Shown here in pieces: positions 23,334 to 31,040 of a stretch of 64,000 bases of DNA; the stretch's first letter is position 1, and each line of letters starts with the position of its first letter. Source of the stretch: Mycobacterium sp. JS623 (GTDB lineage Bacteria; Actinomycetota; Actinomycetes; Mycobacteriales; Mycobacteriaceae); the NCBI RefSeq assembly GCF_000328565.1, contig NC_019966.1, positions 4,402,001-4,466,000 of the forward strand. Reading direction: 5' to 3'. Position numbers and translations under genes: made by a program. The notes beneath the pieces were generated by a model, which worked only from the letters and a program-made list of their open reading frames with translations, was not told the DNA's origin and ran no database searches.

Positions 23334-24973
23334 CCCGGCCGCTGCCCGAACTCACGATCCAGAACGAGTTCTTCTGGACCGCAGGAGGCGACGGCGTACT
23401 GCGCATCCAGGAGTGCCGCGATTGTGAGGCGCTGATCCATCCGCCACAGCCGGTGTGCCGGTATTGCCGCGGCCGCAACATGGGCGTGCGCGACGTGTCC
23501 GGCAAAGCCACACTGTCGGCGTTCACGGTGAACCACCGATTCGGCTTCTCCGACCTGCCGCCGCCGTATGTGGTGGCGCAGGTCGCCATCCTCGAGGATC
23601 CGCGAGTTCGCCTGACCACCAACATCGTTGAATGCGAGCCAGACTCGCTGGAGCTCGGCCAGGTTGTCGAGGTCGTCTTCGAGAAGATCGAAGATGTCTG
23701 GCTGCCGCTGTTTCGGCCCACGGCCGAGACCCAGTCGGGGCCGCAGGCCGTCGACGAGATCGCGCCGCAGGACTTCGGCAGGTACGTCGCCCCGATGCTC
23801 ACCGAGGCGAAGTTCGAGGAGCGCTCGGCGATCACCGGCATCGGTATGTCGAAGCTCGGCAGGCGGCAGATGGTGCCGCCGCTGTCGCTGACCATCGACG
23901 CGTGCGAACAAGCTGTCGCCGACGCGGGTCTGACGTTCGACGACATCGACGGCCTTTCCACATATCCCGGGCTCGATATCGCAGGCATGGGCGAGGGCGG
24001 GGTCAGCGCCGTGGAAGGCGCGCTCGGGTTGCGACCGACATGGATCAACGGCGGCATGGACACCTTCGGCCCGGGCGGTTCGGTCATCGCGGCGATGACA
24101 GCGATCGCCACCGGGATGGCCCGCCACGTGCTGTGCTTCCGCACATTGTGGGAGGCGACGTTCCAGCAGCTGATGAAGGAAGGCCGGATGTCCCCGCCTG
24201 GAGGCGCGCGGACCTCCAGTTGGCAGATGCCCTTTGGCGCGACATCGGCGGCGCATACGTTGGCGCTCAACGCCCAACGTCACTTCGACCGCTACGGCAC
24301 TACGAGGGAGACGCTCGGCTGGATCGCGTTGAACCAGCGCGCCAATGCGGCGTTGAACCCAACGGCGATCTATCGCGATCCGATGTCCATGGACGACTAT
24401 CTGAGCGCCCGGATGATCACCACACCGTTCGGGTTGTACGACTGCGACGTCCCATGCGACGGCGCAATCGCGGTGGTCGTCTCGGCCGTCGACGTCGCCA
24501 AGGACATGCCTAAAAAGCCCGTGTTGTTCGAGGCAGTCGGAACCCAGATCGTCGAACGCACCGACTGGGATCAGACCACGATGACGCATGAGCCGCAGGT
24601 GCTTGGACAGTCCGCACACTTGTGGACGCGAACATCGCTGCGGCCCAAGGATGTCGACGTCGCCGAGCTCTACGATGGTTTCTCGTTCAACTGCCTGTCT
24701 TGGCTGGAGGCCCTTGGCTTCTGTGGCATCGGCGAGGCGAAGGACTTTCTCGACGGAGGCAAAGCGATTGCCCGCGACGGGGTGATTCCGCTGAACACCC
24801 ACGGTGGTCAGCTGTCGCATGGCCGCACGCACGGCATGGGCCTGATCCATGAAGCCGTGACGCAGTTGCGCGGCGATGCGGGTGAGCGCCAAGTGAAGGA
24901 TGCGCGGGTCGCGGTGGTCAGCAGCGGCGGCCTCACGCCGAGCGGGGCGATCCTGATGCGGACGGACACATGA
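23330..24973 (+). CDS. DUF35 OB-fold / thiolase-like fusion protein, probable acyl-CoA retro-aldolase
   Basis: 547-residue two-domain protein. Residues 1-150 are a DUF35 domain with a zinc ribbon at C29, C32, C43 and C46 and an OB fold (VSGKATLSAFTVNHRFGFSDLPPPYVVAQVAI). Residues from about 165 onward are an SCP2/Ltp2-like thiolase fold (ITGIGMSKLGRR, ACEQAVADAGLTFDDIDGLSTYPG). The nucleophilic Cys loop of true thiolases is replaced (WINGGMDTFGPGGS) and the C-terminal GHPxGATG is replaced by NTHGGQLSHGRTHGMG, as in Ltp2-type aldolases that release a short acyl-CoA from a beta-hydroxyacyl-CoA. In known steroid systems Ltp2 and the DUF35 partner are separate chains, so the fusion is notable. 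GTG start overlaps the ferredoxin stop. Confidence 0.85.
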   Translation: MTRPLPELTIQNEFFWTAGGDGVLRIQECRDCEALIHPPQPVCRYCRGRNMGVRDVSGKATLSAFTVNHRFGFSDLPPPYVVAQVAILEDPRVRLTTNIVECEPDSLELGQVVEVVFEKIEDVWLPLFRPTAETQSGPQAVDEIAPQDFGRYVAPMLTEAKFEERSAITGIGMSKLGRRQMVPPLSLTIDACEQAVADAGLTFDDIDGLSTYPGLDIAGMGEGGVSAVEGALGLRPTWINGGMDTFGPGGSVIAAMTAIATGMARHVLCFRTLWEATFQQLMKEGRMSPPGGARTSSWQMPFGATSAAHTLALNAQRHFDRYGTTRETLGWIALNQRANAALNPTAIYRDPMSMDDYLSARMITTPFGLYDCDVPCDGAIAVVVSAVDVAKDMPKKPVLFEAVGTQIVERTDWDQTTMTHEPQVLGQSAHLWTRTSLRPKDVDVAELYDGFSFNCLSWLEALGFCGIGEAKDFLDGGKAIARDGVIPLNTHGGQLSHGRTHGMGLIHEAVTQLRGDAGERQVKDARVAVVSSGGLTPSGAILMRTDT

Positions 24974-25038
24974 GCGAAGCTTGCGAGCGAATATTCGGAA
25001 CAGCATGCGGGAACCGAGCATGCGAGGTCACCGCATGA
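24970..25038 (+). CDS. 22-codon mini-ORF bridging two genes
   Basis: An ATG overlapping the stop of the DUF35-thiolase gene (ATGA at 24970-24973) opens a 22-codon frame, MSEACERIFGTACGNRACEVTA. Its stop overlaps the ATG of the next hydrolase (ATGA at 25035-25038). Both junctions being coupled suggests a translational relay rather than a functional peptide, although three Cys in 22 residues is unusual. It may equally be chance. Confidence 0.3.
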   Translation: MSEACERIFGTACGNRACEVTA

Positions 25039-25919
25039 GCCCGCGGCCGCGCGTCGTGATTGTCGACGGCGTGCCAATGTCGGGCCTGATTGCGCCCGCA
25101 GACGATCCCAAAGCGGTCGTCGTCGCGTTTCACGGCGGGGCAAGCACCGCTGCGTATTTCGACTGCCCGGGCCATCCGGACTTGTCGATTCTGCGCACCG
25201 GCGTCGCCCAGGGCTACACGATGGTGGCGCTCGACCGGCCGGGCTACGGTGCGTCGGCACCCTACCCCGACGCGATGGCGCGCCCCGAACAGCGGGTGGC
25301 GCTGACGTACGGGGCGATCGACAAGATCCTGGGCGCCGACCCTCGCGGGGCCGGACTGGTACTGCTCGGCCATTCGGCGGGCTGTGAACTCGCAGTGCGA
25401 CTGGCCGCGCACCAGCGTGCCGAAGCCGATGTCATCGGTCTCGAATTGGCAGGCACCGGTGTGGAATACCACCCGGCGACGGCGGAGATCCTGAAGACCG
25501 CCACCGCCACTCAGCGCCCCAAGGGACTTCGCGACATCCTGTGGCAGCCCGAGCACTTGTATCCCGACGATGTGTTGTCGGGCATGACGAACTCGACGAC
25601 CGGTGCTCTCTACGAGATCGACATGACGCAACGCTGGCCACGGCAATACTTTCCGGAGCTCGCGGCGCGCATAGCTGTGCCAGTGCAGTTCACGGTCGCC
25701 GAACACGAGCGGGTATGGCGGTCGGATCCCGAGACGCTCGCGCAGATCGGCGCGATGTTCACCTCATCGCCGCGATTCACCGTCAATGAACAAGCCGGCA
25801 CCGGTCACAACCTGTCGCTTTCACGCAGCGCCGCCGCGTATCACGCCAAGGTGCTGTCGTTCGTCGGGGAATGTGTTGCCGCGCACCAAGGCACATCGAA
25901 GGAACTGGAGGCGGGTTGA
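25035..25919 (+). CDS. Alpha/beta-fold hydrolase (2)
   Basis: 294-residue alpha/beta hydrolase. The start at ATG 25035 has GAGGT six bases ahead; ATG 25020 is an alternative. The HG oxyanion motif is VVAFHGGAST, the nucleophile Ser is in LLGHSAGCELA (about residue 118), and a C-terminal catalytic His candidate is in AGTGHNLSLS. The PVQFTVAEHERVW strand precedes it. It would cleave an ester, lactone or thioester in the cytoplasm. The next gene overlaps it by one base (TGATG), so it is expressed with the two 3-hydroxyisobutyrate-dehydrogenase-like genes. Confidence 0.83.
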   Translation: MSPRPRVVIVDGVPMSGLIAPADDPKAVVVAFHGGASTAAYFDCPGHPDLSILRTGVAQGYTMVALDRPGYGASAPYPDAMARPEQRVALTYGAIDKILGADPRGAGLVLLGHSAGCELAVRLAAHQRAEADVIGLELAGTGVEYHPATAEILKTATATQRPKGLRDILWQPEHLYPDDVLSGMTNSTTGALYEIDMTQRWPRQYFPELAARIAVPVQFTVAEHERVWRSDPETLAQIGAMFTSSPRFTVNEQAGTGHNLSLSRSAAAYHAKVLSFVGECVAAHQGTSKELEAG

Positions 25920-26737
25920 TGCGCGTCGGATTCATCGGACTGGGCAGCCAGGGCGGGCCCATGGCGCGGCGGATCGTCGAGGGCGGCTTCGAGACCACGC
26001 TGTGGGCGCGCCGCGAGGCGAGCCTCGAACCGTATGCGGACACCGCTGCGAAGACCGCGGGTTCCCCCGCCGAGCTCGCCGCCGCCAGCGACCTGGTCTG
26101 CCTGTGCGTCGTCGGCGACGACGATGTCCGCGAGGTGGTGTACGGCGACACGGGAGTGTTGGCCGGCTTGGCGTCTGGCGGAATCGTCGCGATTCACAGC
26201 ACGGTGCACCCCGACACCTGTAGGGAGATCGCCGAAAAGGCAGCCGCGCAAGGGGTTTCGGTGATCGACGCGCCGGTGAGCGGTGGCGGGCCAGCGGTTG
26301 AGGAGGGCACGCTGTTGGTCATGATCGGCGGCGACGAGGATGTCGTCGAGCGCTGCCGCCCGGTGTTCGCCACTTACGCCGACCCGATCGTGCACCTCGG
26401 CCCGCTCGGCAGCGGCCAGGTCACCAAGATCCTTAACAACCTGTTGTTCAGTGCCAACCTGGGCAGCGCGATCACCACACTCGAATTGGGCGACGCCCTC
26501 GGCATTCCGCGCGACAAGCTGTGTGAGGTGCTCAATCGCGGGTCGGCCGTCAGCAAGGCGCTCGGCAGCATCGCGGTGTTCGGCGGAACGCTGGACGGAC
26601 TCGCGCCGATCGCCGGTGCGCTGTTACAGAAGGATGTTCGCCACGCAGCCAGCCTCGCCGCCAACGTGTCCGCGCCAGAGGGTGCCGTGTTCGGCGCGGC
26701 CGACGCCGCCTTGAAATCGATGGATCACCCGAGATGA
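25919..26737 (+). CDS. 3-hydroxyisobutyrate dehydrogenase-like NAD(P)-dependent oxidoreductase (1)
   Basis: 272-residue beta-hydroxyacid dehydrogenase family member. The Rossmann motif is MRVGFIGLGSQGGPMARRI. The substrate-binding DAPVSGGGPAVEEGTL is at about residue 118, and GSGQVTKILNNLLF carries the catalytic Lys (about residue 167) and the following Asn. The usual GxMGxxM is GSQGGPM. It oxidises a beta-hydroxy acid or reduces a semialdehyde; family members also include tartronate semialdehyde reductases and imine reductases. It is followed by a second member overlapping by four bases, so the pair may form a heteromer or act on successive intermediates. Confidence 0.86.
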   Translation: MRVGFIGLGSQGGPMARRIVEGGFETTLWARREASLEPYADTAAKTAGSPAELAAASDLVCLCVVGDDDVREVVYGDTGVLAGLASGGIVAIHSTVHPDTCREIAEKAAAQGVSVIDAPVSGGGPAVEEGTLLVMIGGDEDVVERCRPVFATYADPIVHLGPLGSGQVTKILNNLLFSANLGSAITTLELGDALGIPRDKLCEVLNRGSAVSKALGSIAVFGGTLDGLAPIAGALLQKDVRHAASLAANVSAPEGAVFGAADAALKSMDHPR

Positions 26738-27534
26738 GTCAGGTCGGTTTCGTCGGCGCGGGCCGCATGGGTGCGCCCATGGTGCGGCGCTTGGTCGAGG
26801 CCGGCCATGAGGTGCGCGCGCTCGGCAGATCCGTCGAGAAGCGCCGCGCCGCCAGCGAACTCGGCGCGCAGCCGGTCGCCGATCTGGCGGACATCGGAGC
26901 AGACGTCGACGTCGTCGTTGTCTGCGTGTTCACCGACGAGCAGGTCCACCAGGTCTGTTTGGACAGCGTGCTGCTGTCGACCATGCAATCCGGTGCCTCG
27001 GTCGTCATCCACACCACCGGCAGCCCGCGCACAGCGGAAACCATTGCCGCCGAGGCGTCGCCGTCGGGCATCGGTGTTGTCGACGCGCCGGTGAGTGGCG
27101 GCCCGCACGACATCGCCGCGGGACACGTGACGCTGTTTGTCGGCGGCCCCGACGACACCGTCGAGCGCGTCAGGCCTGTGCTGGCCAGCTACGGCGACCC
27201 GATCCTGCACGTCGGCCCGATCGGTGCGGGCCAAGGCGTCAAGCTGATCAACAACACGCTGTTCGCCGCGCAGATCGGGCTGCTGCACGAGGCCGTGCGG
27301 CTCGGTGAGCGGCTCGGCATCAACGAGAAGCGACTGCTCGACGCGATCGGCCACGGCAGCGCGGCGAGCCGGGTCGCGGACATTGTCGGGGCCCGCGGTT
27401 CGGTTGACGCGTTCATCGAAATGGTCGGCGAGTTCGTCGGCAAGGACGTCGCCGTCGCGCGCAAGACGGCGGCCGAACTCGGCAGCCAGCTGGGACTTCT
27501 CGACGACGTGATCAACGCAGGATTGCGGGGGTAG
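26734..27534 (+). CDS. 3-hydroxyisobutyrate dehydrogenase-like NAD(P)-dependent oxidoreductase (2)
   Basis: 266-residue paralog of the gene just upstream. It has SQVGFVGAGRMGAPMVRRLVEAGH (complete GxGxMGxxM), VIHTTGSPRTAETIA, DAPVSGGPHDIAAGHVTLFVGG and GAGQGVKLINNTLFAAQ with the catalytic Lys (about residue 170). The ATG overlaps the previous stop (ATGA). It is the last gene of the long plus-strand operon that begins at 17666. A 124-base gap with a promoter-like dyad separates it from the P450 at 27659. The substrate is unknown; a product of the retro-aldol step is possible (inference). Confidence 0.86.
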   Translation: MSQVGFVGAGRMGAPMVRRLVEAGHEVRALGRSVEKRRAASELGAQPVADLADIGADVDVVVVCVFTDEQVHQVCLDSVLLSTMQSGASVVIHTTGSPRTAETIAAEASPSGIGVVDAPVSGGPHDIAAGHVTLFVGGPDDTVERVRPVLASYGDPILHVGPIGAGQGVKLINNTLFAAQIGLLHEAVRLGERLGINEKRLLDAIGHGSAASRVADIVGARGSVDAFIEMVGEFVGKDVAVARKTAAELGSQLGLLDDVINAGLRG

Positions 27535-27586
27535 TCGATGGAAAACGCCGCGGTACTTAGCCCATTTCGGGGTATCTGGACAACGA

Positions 27587-27605
27587 AACTGTTAGCGTTA
27601 CAGTT
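27587..27605 (+). promoter_or_regulatory. Promoter/operator dyad upstream of P450 (2)
   Basis: AACTGT-N7-ACAGTT (27587-27605) is a 19-base near-dyad. It contains TACAGT (27599-27604), a match to the mycobacterial TANNNT -10 element, about 55 bases before the P450 start. A second inverted repeat, GCGTTAC (27595-27601) with GTAACGC (27618-27624), overlaps it. A repressor binding here would cover the promoter. Confidence 0.45.
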
Positions 27606-27658
27606 AGAGCGTATCTCGTAACGCTTCCGGCCATCAGCCCGCCGCGAAGGAGGAGTCC

Positions 27659-28861
27659 ATGACCAAGCCGAAACTGAAGTTCAACCCGGTCGCGCAAGAG
27701 TACTTCGAAAACCCGTACGAGGTCTACAAGCGGATGCGGGACGAGGCACCCATCTACTACGACGAGGACGAGGACTTCTACGCGCTGACGCGGCACGCGG
27801 ATGTGGCGGCGGCGCTGAAGGATTACGAGTCGTTCTCGTCGTCGCGCGGATGTGATCTCGGCATGGTGCGAACCGGCGAGGTACCGCAGAGGTCGATCAT
27901 CTTCATGGACCCGCCCGACCATCGACACATGCGCAGCCTGCTCAACAAAGCGTTCACGCCGCGGGCCATCCAGTCGCAGCGCGACACCGTCGTCGAACTC
28001 GTCGAGCATTACCTGAGCAAGGTCGATCCCGACAACTTCGATGTTGTGCAGGACTTCTCCGGCCCGTTCCCGGTCGAGGTGATCACCCGGATGGCCGGCG
28101 TGCCGGAGGACTTCCGTCAGCAGGTTCGGCACTGGATCGACACCAGCCTGGAACGCGAGCCCGGTCAGATCGAACTGTCCGAGAAGAACATGCAGGCCAA
28201 CATCGATTCGGCGATGTACTACTACAGCCTGGTTCAAGAGCGGCGGGAGAACCCGCAGGACGACATGATCAGCCGCCTCATCGCCGCCGAGATCCCGGAC
28301 GATGAGGGCCATCTGCGCAAGCTCGACGACATCGAGATCACTGGGTTCACCACGCTGTTGGGCGGCGCGGGCGCCGAGACCGTCACCAAACTGGTCGGCA
28401 GCGCAGTGGTCGAGTTCGCCCGGCACCCCGAGCAGTGGCAGATGCTGCTCGACGACCGCAGCAAGGTACCCGATGCCGTCGAGGAACTGCTGCGCTACGT
28501 CGGCCCGGTGCAGTACAACGTGCGCTACACGTTGAAAGAGGCACACCTGCCCAGCGGCACCGTGCCCGCGCACAAGCCCGTGTTCCTGATGAAGGCCGCG
28601 GCCAACCGCGACCCGCGCGCGTTCGACAACGCCGAGACGTTCGACATCACGCGGGACAAGGCGCAGTCGCAGAACCTGGGTCTCGGCTACGGCATCCACA
28701 GCTGCCTCGGCGCTGCGCTGGCCCGGTTGGAGACGACGATCGCACTCGAGCACCTGCTCGACTTCATGCCACGGTATGAGGTCGATTTCGCTGGGCTGCA
28801 CCGGGTGACGATGCAAAACGTCGCGGGCTACCGCAACGTTCCGGTGAAGGTGTTGAAGTGA
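27659..28861 (+). CDS. Cytochrome P450 monooxygenase (2)
   Basis: 400-residue soluble class I P450. The ATG is preceded by AAGGAGGA. Readable motifs are the I-helix LLGGAGAETVTKL (AGxET, about 236-241), ExxR in EELLRYV (about 276-279) and the heme loop LGLGYGIHSCLG with Cys349. The conserved heme-loop Phe is Leu342, an uncommon substitution that usually affects heme redox properties. The stop overlaps the GTG of a [3Fe-4S] ferredoxin, its evident electron donor. This two-gene unit has its own promoter region and is convergent with a DUF1330/ferredoxin/P450 unit on the other strand. Confidence 0.92.
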   Translation: MTKPKLKFNPVAQEYFENPYEVYKRMRDEAPIYYDEDEDFYALTRHADVAAALKDYESFSSSRGCDLGMVRTGEVPQRSIIFMDPPDHRHMRSLLNKAFTPRAIQSQRDTVVELVEHYLSKVDPDNFDVVQDFSGPFPVEVITRMAGVPEDFRQQVRHWIDTSLEREPGQIELSEKNMQANIDSAMYYYSLVQERRENPQDDMISRLIAAEIPDDEGHLRKLDDIEITGFTTLLGGAGAETVTKLVGSAVVEFARHPEQWQMLLDDRSKVPDAVEELLRYVGPVQYNVRYTLKEAHLPSGTVPAHKPVFLMKAAANRDPRAFDNAETFDITRDKAQSQNLGLGYGIHSCLGAALARLETTIALEHLLDFMPRYEVDFAGLHRVTMQNVAGYRNVPVKVLK

Positions 28862-29058
28862 CTCAGAAGGTAGTGGTCGACTTCGGCCTGTGCGAAAGCA
28901 ACGGGGTATGCATGGGCATCATCCCCGAGGTATTCCAGCTCGATGGCCAGGATTTCCTGCACATCCTGCAGGAGGAAGTGACGCCGCAGAACGAACAACA
29001 GATTCGCGAAGCGGTTCGGCAGTGCCCGCGACAGGCCATCTCGATATCTGACGAGTAA
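28858..29058 (+). CDS. Small [3Fe-4S]-type ferredoxin, partner of P450 (2)
   Basis: 66-residue ferredoxin starting at GTG 28858 and overlapping the P450 stop by four bases. Ligands lie in CESNGVC (residues 12 and 18) and in QCPRQAI near the C terminus, giving CxxNxxC...CP. The acidic surface (DGQDFLHILQEE) is usual for P450 donors. The two other short P450-linked ferredoxins of the window carry His at the variable site while this one has Asn, so the P450s may have non-interchangeable donors. Confidence 0.88.
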   Translation: MTQKVVVDFGLCESNGVCMGIIPEVFQLDGQDFLHILQEEVTPQNEQQIREAVRQCPRQAISISDE

Positions 29059-29091
29059 CCAACCCCCGCAAGTAACCAACTAACCAGCTAC

Positions 29092-29153
29092 CGCGAGCGT
29101 GCGTGTCTGCACACGACACTCCGCCAAAAATTGGCATTTTGCGCACGCTCGCG
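29092..29153. terminator. Twelve-base inverted repeat between convergent genes (bidirectional terminator or intergenic repeat)
   Basis: CGCGAGCGTGCG (29092-29103) and its exact reverse complement CGCACGCTCGCG (29142-29153) enclose 38 bases. A nested hairpin GCCAA-AAA-TTGGC lies at 29123-29135 and TGTC...GACA at 29104-29118. The position between two converging genes suits a bidirectional terminator. The sequence also has the look of a dispersed intergenic element. Confidence 0.55.
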
Positions 29154-29169
29154 CCAGACGAGCGTTCAG

Positions 29170-29454
29170 TTACAGCCCCGCGACGATGACTCCGTTGCAG
29201 TCGGCGGCGGCCTGCCGCAGCTTGGCCGCCTCCTGGTAGGCATCCGAGTTGTACCACTCGCGGGCCGCTTCGACGGATTCGAACTCCAGCACGACGGTCT
29301 GCGTGCCGTGCCATTCACCCTCCAGCACTTCGGGTTTCGTGTCGAACGACAGCAGAGTCGAGCCGGCCATCGCCTTGCTCGCCAGCTTGCCGTACTCGGC
29401 CATCCCTGCCGGATCCTTGACGTCTTCGGTGATGATGATGTAACCCTTTGGCAC
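29170..29454 (-). CDS. DUF1330 family small protein
   Basis: 94-residue protein of the DUF1330 (dimeric ferredoxin-like alpha/beta barrel) group. It shows GYIIITEDVKDPAGMAEYGKLA, the LEGEWHGTQTVVLEFESVEAAREWYNSDAYQEAAKLRQ core typical of the family, and a hydrophobic C terminus. Members are often co-encoded with catabolic enzymes, and some are isomerases or monooxygenase-like barrels, but most have no assigned reaction. It is 13 bases downstream of the ferredoxin and P450 of the same operon, so a role on the P450 product is possible. The start MPKGYII is the only ATG at the family-typical position. Confidence 0.85.
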   Translation of the reverse strand: MPKGYIIITEDVKDPAGMAEYGKLASKAMAGSTLLSFDTKPEVLEGEWHGTQTVVLEFESVEAAREWYNSDAYQEAAKLRQAAADCNGVIVAGL

Positions 29455-29467
29455 TGAATCTCCTTGG

Positions 29468-29662
29468 CTAGTAGTTGATTTCGCTGATCGCTTGCTCTGG
29501 ACAGTTCACGATGGCCTCCTGCGCCGCACCCTCGAGACCGGCGGGCACCTCCGACGGGTCGGCGACGGCATACCCGTCGTCGGTCATCTGGAACACATCC
29601 GGGCACAGCGTCAGGCACATGCCGTGGCCGCGGCAGCGATCCTCGTCGACCTTTACTTTCAT
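29468..29662 (-). CDS. Small ferredoxin, partner of P450 (3)
   Basis: 64-residue ferredoxin MKVKVDEDRCRGHGMC. Ligands are C10 and C16 (CxxHxxC) and the Cys of NCPEQAI. An additional C20 in CLTLCPDVF is not present in the other short ferredoxins here, so a [4Fe-4S] cluster cannot be excluded. The ATG overlaps the P450 stop (ATGA at 29659-29662), so it is the donor for the P450 encoded immediately upstream. It is followed by a DUF1330 gene in the same unit. Confidence 0.88.
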   Translation of the reverse strand: MKVKVDEDRCRGHGMCLTLCPDVFQMTDDGYAVADPSEVPAGLEGAAQEAIVNCPEQAISEINY

Positions 29663-30933
29663 GCGAGATCAAACTCCAAATGCAACTCAGTCAGTCCACG
29701 CAGTATGTACGTCGGAATGTATTGGTAGCGGCGGTCAGAGGCCGGACCGTGATGGGCCTCGCTGATCCGAATTTCGCTGGTCCGGTCCAGCAGTCGCTCC
29801 AGCCCGACCCGGGTTTCCGCGCGCGCCAGCGGGGCACCGGGGCAGCTGTGGATGCCGCGCCCGAACGCCAGATGCTGACGCGCGTTCTTACGTTCGGCAT
29901 CGAAGCTGTCGGGATCCTCGAAGCGACGCGGGTCCCGGTTGGCCGCCCCGTTGATCACCATCACCGTGCACCCCGCAGCGAGGGCCTGATCGCCGACTGT
30001 TGTTGGGACACGCGACAATCGGAAGTCGCCCTTCACCGGGCTCTCGATACGCAGGCATTCCTCGATGAAGTTCGGCAGCAGACTGCGATCTTCGCGCAGC
30101 TTGCGCTGAATATCGGGCCGGTCGCCGATCACCTTCAACGCCGTGCCGAGCAAACGCACGGTCGTCTCCTGCCCTGCAGAGAAAACGTTGGTCGCGACCC
30201 GCACGACGTCCCCGACTTCTGGCACCGATCCGTCGGGGAAGTTCGCGGTCGCCAACCCCGTCAGCACATCGTCGCGAGGCTCTGCGCGACGGTCTTCGAC
30301 GTACGTCGCAAAGATGTCGTACAGGTACTCCAGCGGCGTCTTGTTCAGCGACTTCTCAGCGTTGCCGAGCCCACCGCCATGGGTGCCGCGCGCGAGGCGC
30401 TCGATCAGTTCGCCGCGGTCCTCGTCAGGCACCCCGAGCAGGTCGGCGATGACGCGCAACGTGAACGGGCCCGCGAAGCCATTGATGAATTCACCTTCAC
30501 CGGGCGCCAGGAAGGAGTCGAGCATGTCGTCGGCGATCTGCCACATCGCGTCCTCGTTCTCCTTGAGGCGCTTCGGGGTGATCAGTCGCATCAGCAGCGC
30601 CCGGTGGTTGGTGTGGGTCGGCGGATCGAGGGTGGGCAGCTGGTCGCTGAACGGAATCTCGTCGCGATGCTGCTCGATCAACTCGGTGACATCGTCACCT
30701 TCAAGCGCGACGGGGAACCCCGGGAACGGGCCGGTGACCGAGATGCAGGACGAAAACGTCTGCTCGTCGTTGTAGACGTCGACTGCTTCCTGCCAGCCCG
30801 TCACCATGGTCACGCCGTAGTGGTCTTCACGGCTGACCGGGCACTTGTTGCGAAGCGCCTCGTAGAACGGGTACGGGTCATCCGTCAGACGGCTGTCCCG
30901 GAAGAAGTCGACCGAGGTCAGGTCTTCCGCCAT
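29659..30933 (-). CDS. Cytochrome P450 monooxygenase (3)
   Basis: 424-residue class I P450. Motifs are the I-helix VFSAGQETTVRLLG (AGxET, about 253-257), ExxR in EECLRIE (about 292-295) and the heme loop LAFGRGIHSCPG with Cys364. It has an extended B-C loop (SVTGPFPGFPVALEGDDVTELIEQHRDEIPFSDQLPTLDPPTH). The closest style is that of actinobacterial P450s acting on terpenoid or aromatic substrates, but no CYP family is assigned. The start MAEDLTSV is at 30933. The 107-base gap to the TauD gene upstream carries one GAGAAY-N3-RTTCTC site, so this P450 unit can be controlled separately from the Rieske operon. Confidence 0.92.
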   Translation of the reverse strand: MAEDLTSVDFFRDSRLTDDPYPFYEALRNKCPVSREDHYGVTMVTGWQEAVDVYNDEQTFSSCISVTGPFPGFPVALEGDDVTELIEQHRDEIPFSDQLPTLDPPTHTNHRALLMRLITPKRLKENEDAMWQIADDMLDSFLAPGEGEFINGFAGPFTLRVIADLLGVPDEDRGELIERLARGTHGGGLGNAEKSLNKTPLEYLYDIFATYVEDRRAEPRDDVLTGLATANFPDGSVPEVGDVVRVATNVFSAGQETTVRLLGTALKVIGDRPDIQRKLREDRSLLPNFIEECLRIESPVKGDFRLSRVPTTVGDQALAAGCTVMVINGAANRDPRRFEDPDSFDAERKNARQHLAFGRGIHSCPGAPLARAETRVGLERLLDRTSEIRISEAHHGPASDRRYQYIPTYILRGLTELHLEFDLA

Positions 30934-30963
30934 GCTTGCTCCGTTTCAACGATCTCGTCAGGC

Positions 30964-30978
30964 GAGAACGTGATTCTC
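30964..30978. promoter_or_regulatory. Operator candidate, GAGAAC-N3-ATTCTC (site 5)
   Basis: GAGAACGTGATTCTC, 31 bases upstream of the P450 (3) start. The same 6-3-6 dyad family occurs at 9681, 9846, 17431 and 17554. The distance to the start codon (30-40 bases) matches sites 1, 2 and 3, which argues for a common repressor overlapping these promoters. Confidence 0.58.
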
Positions 30979-31040
30979 ATCTGCGGGTATTAGATTTCCA
31001 TAGTGGCTCGTCGTCGTCAACGACGGGGCCCTACCAGGCA

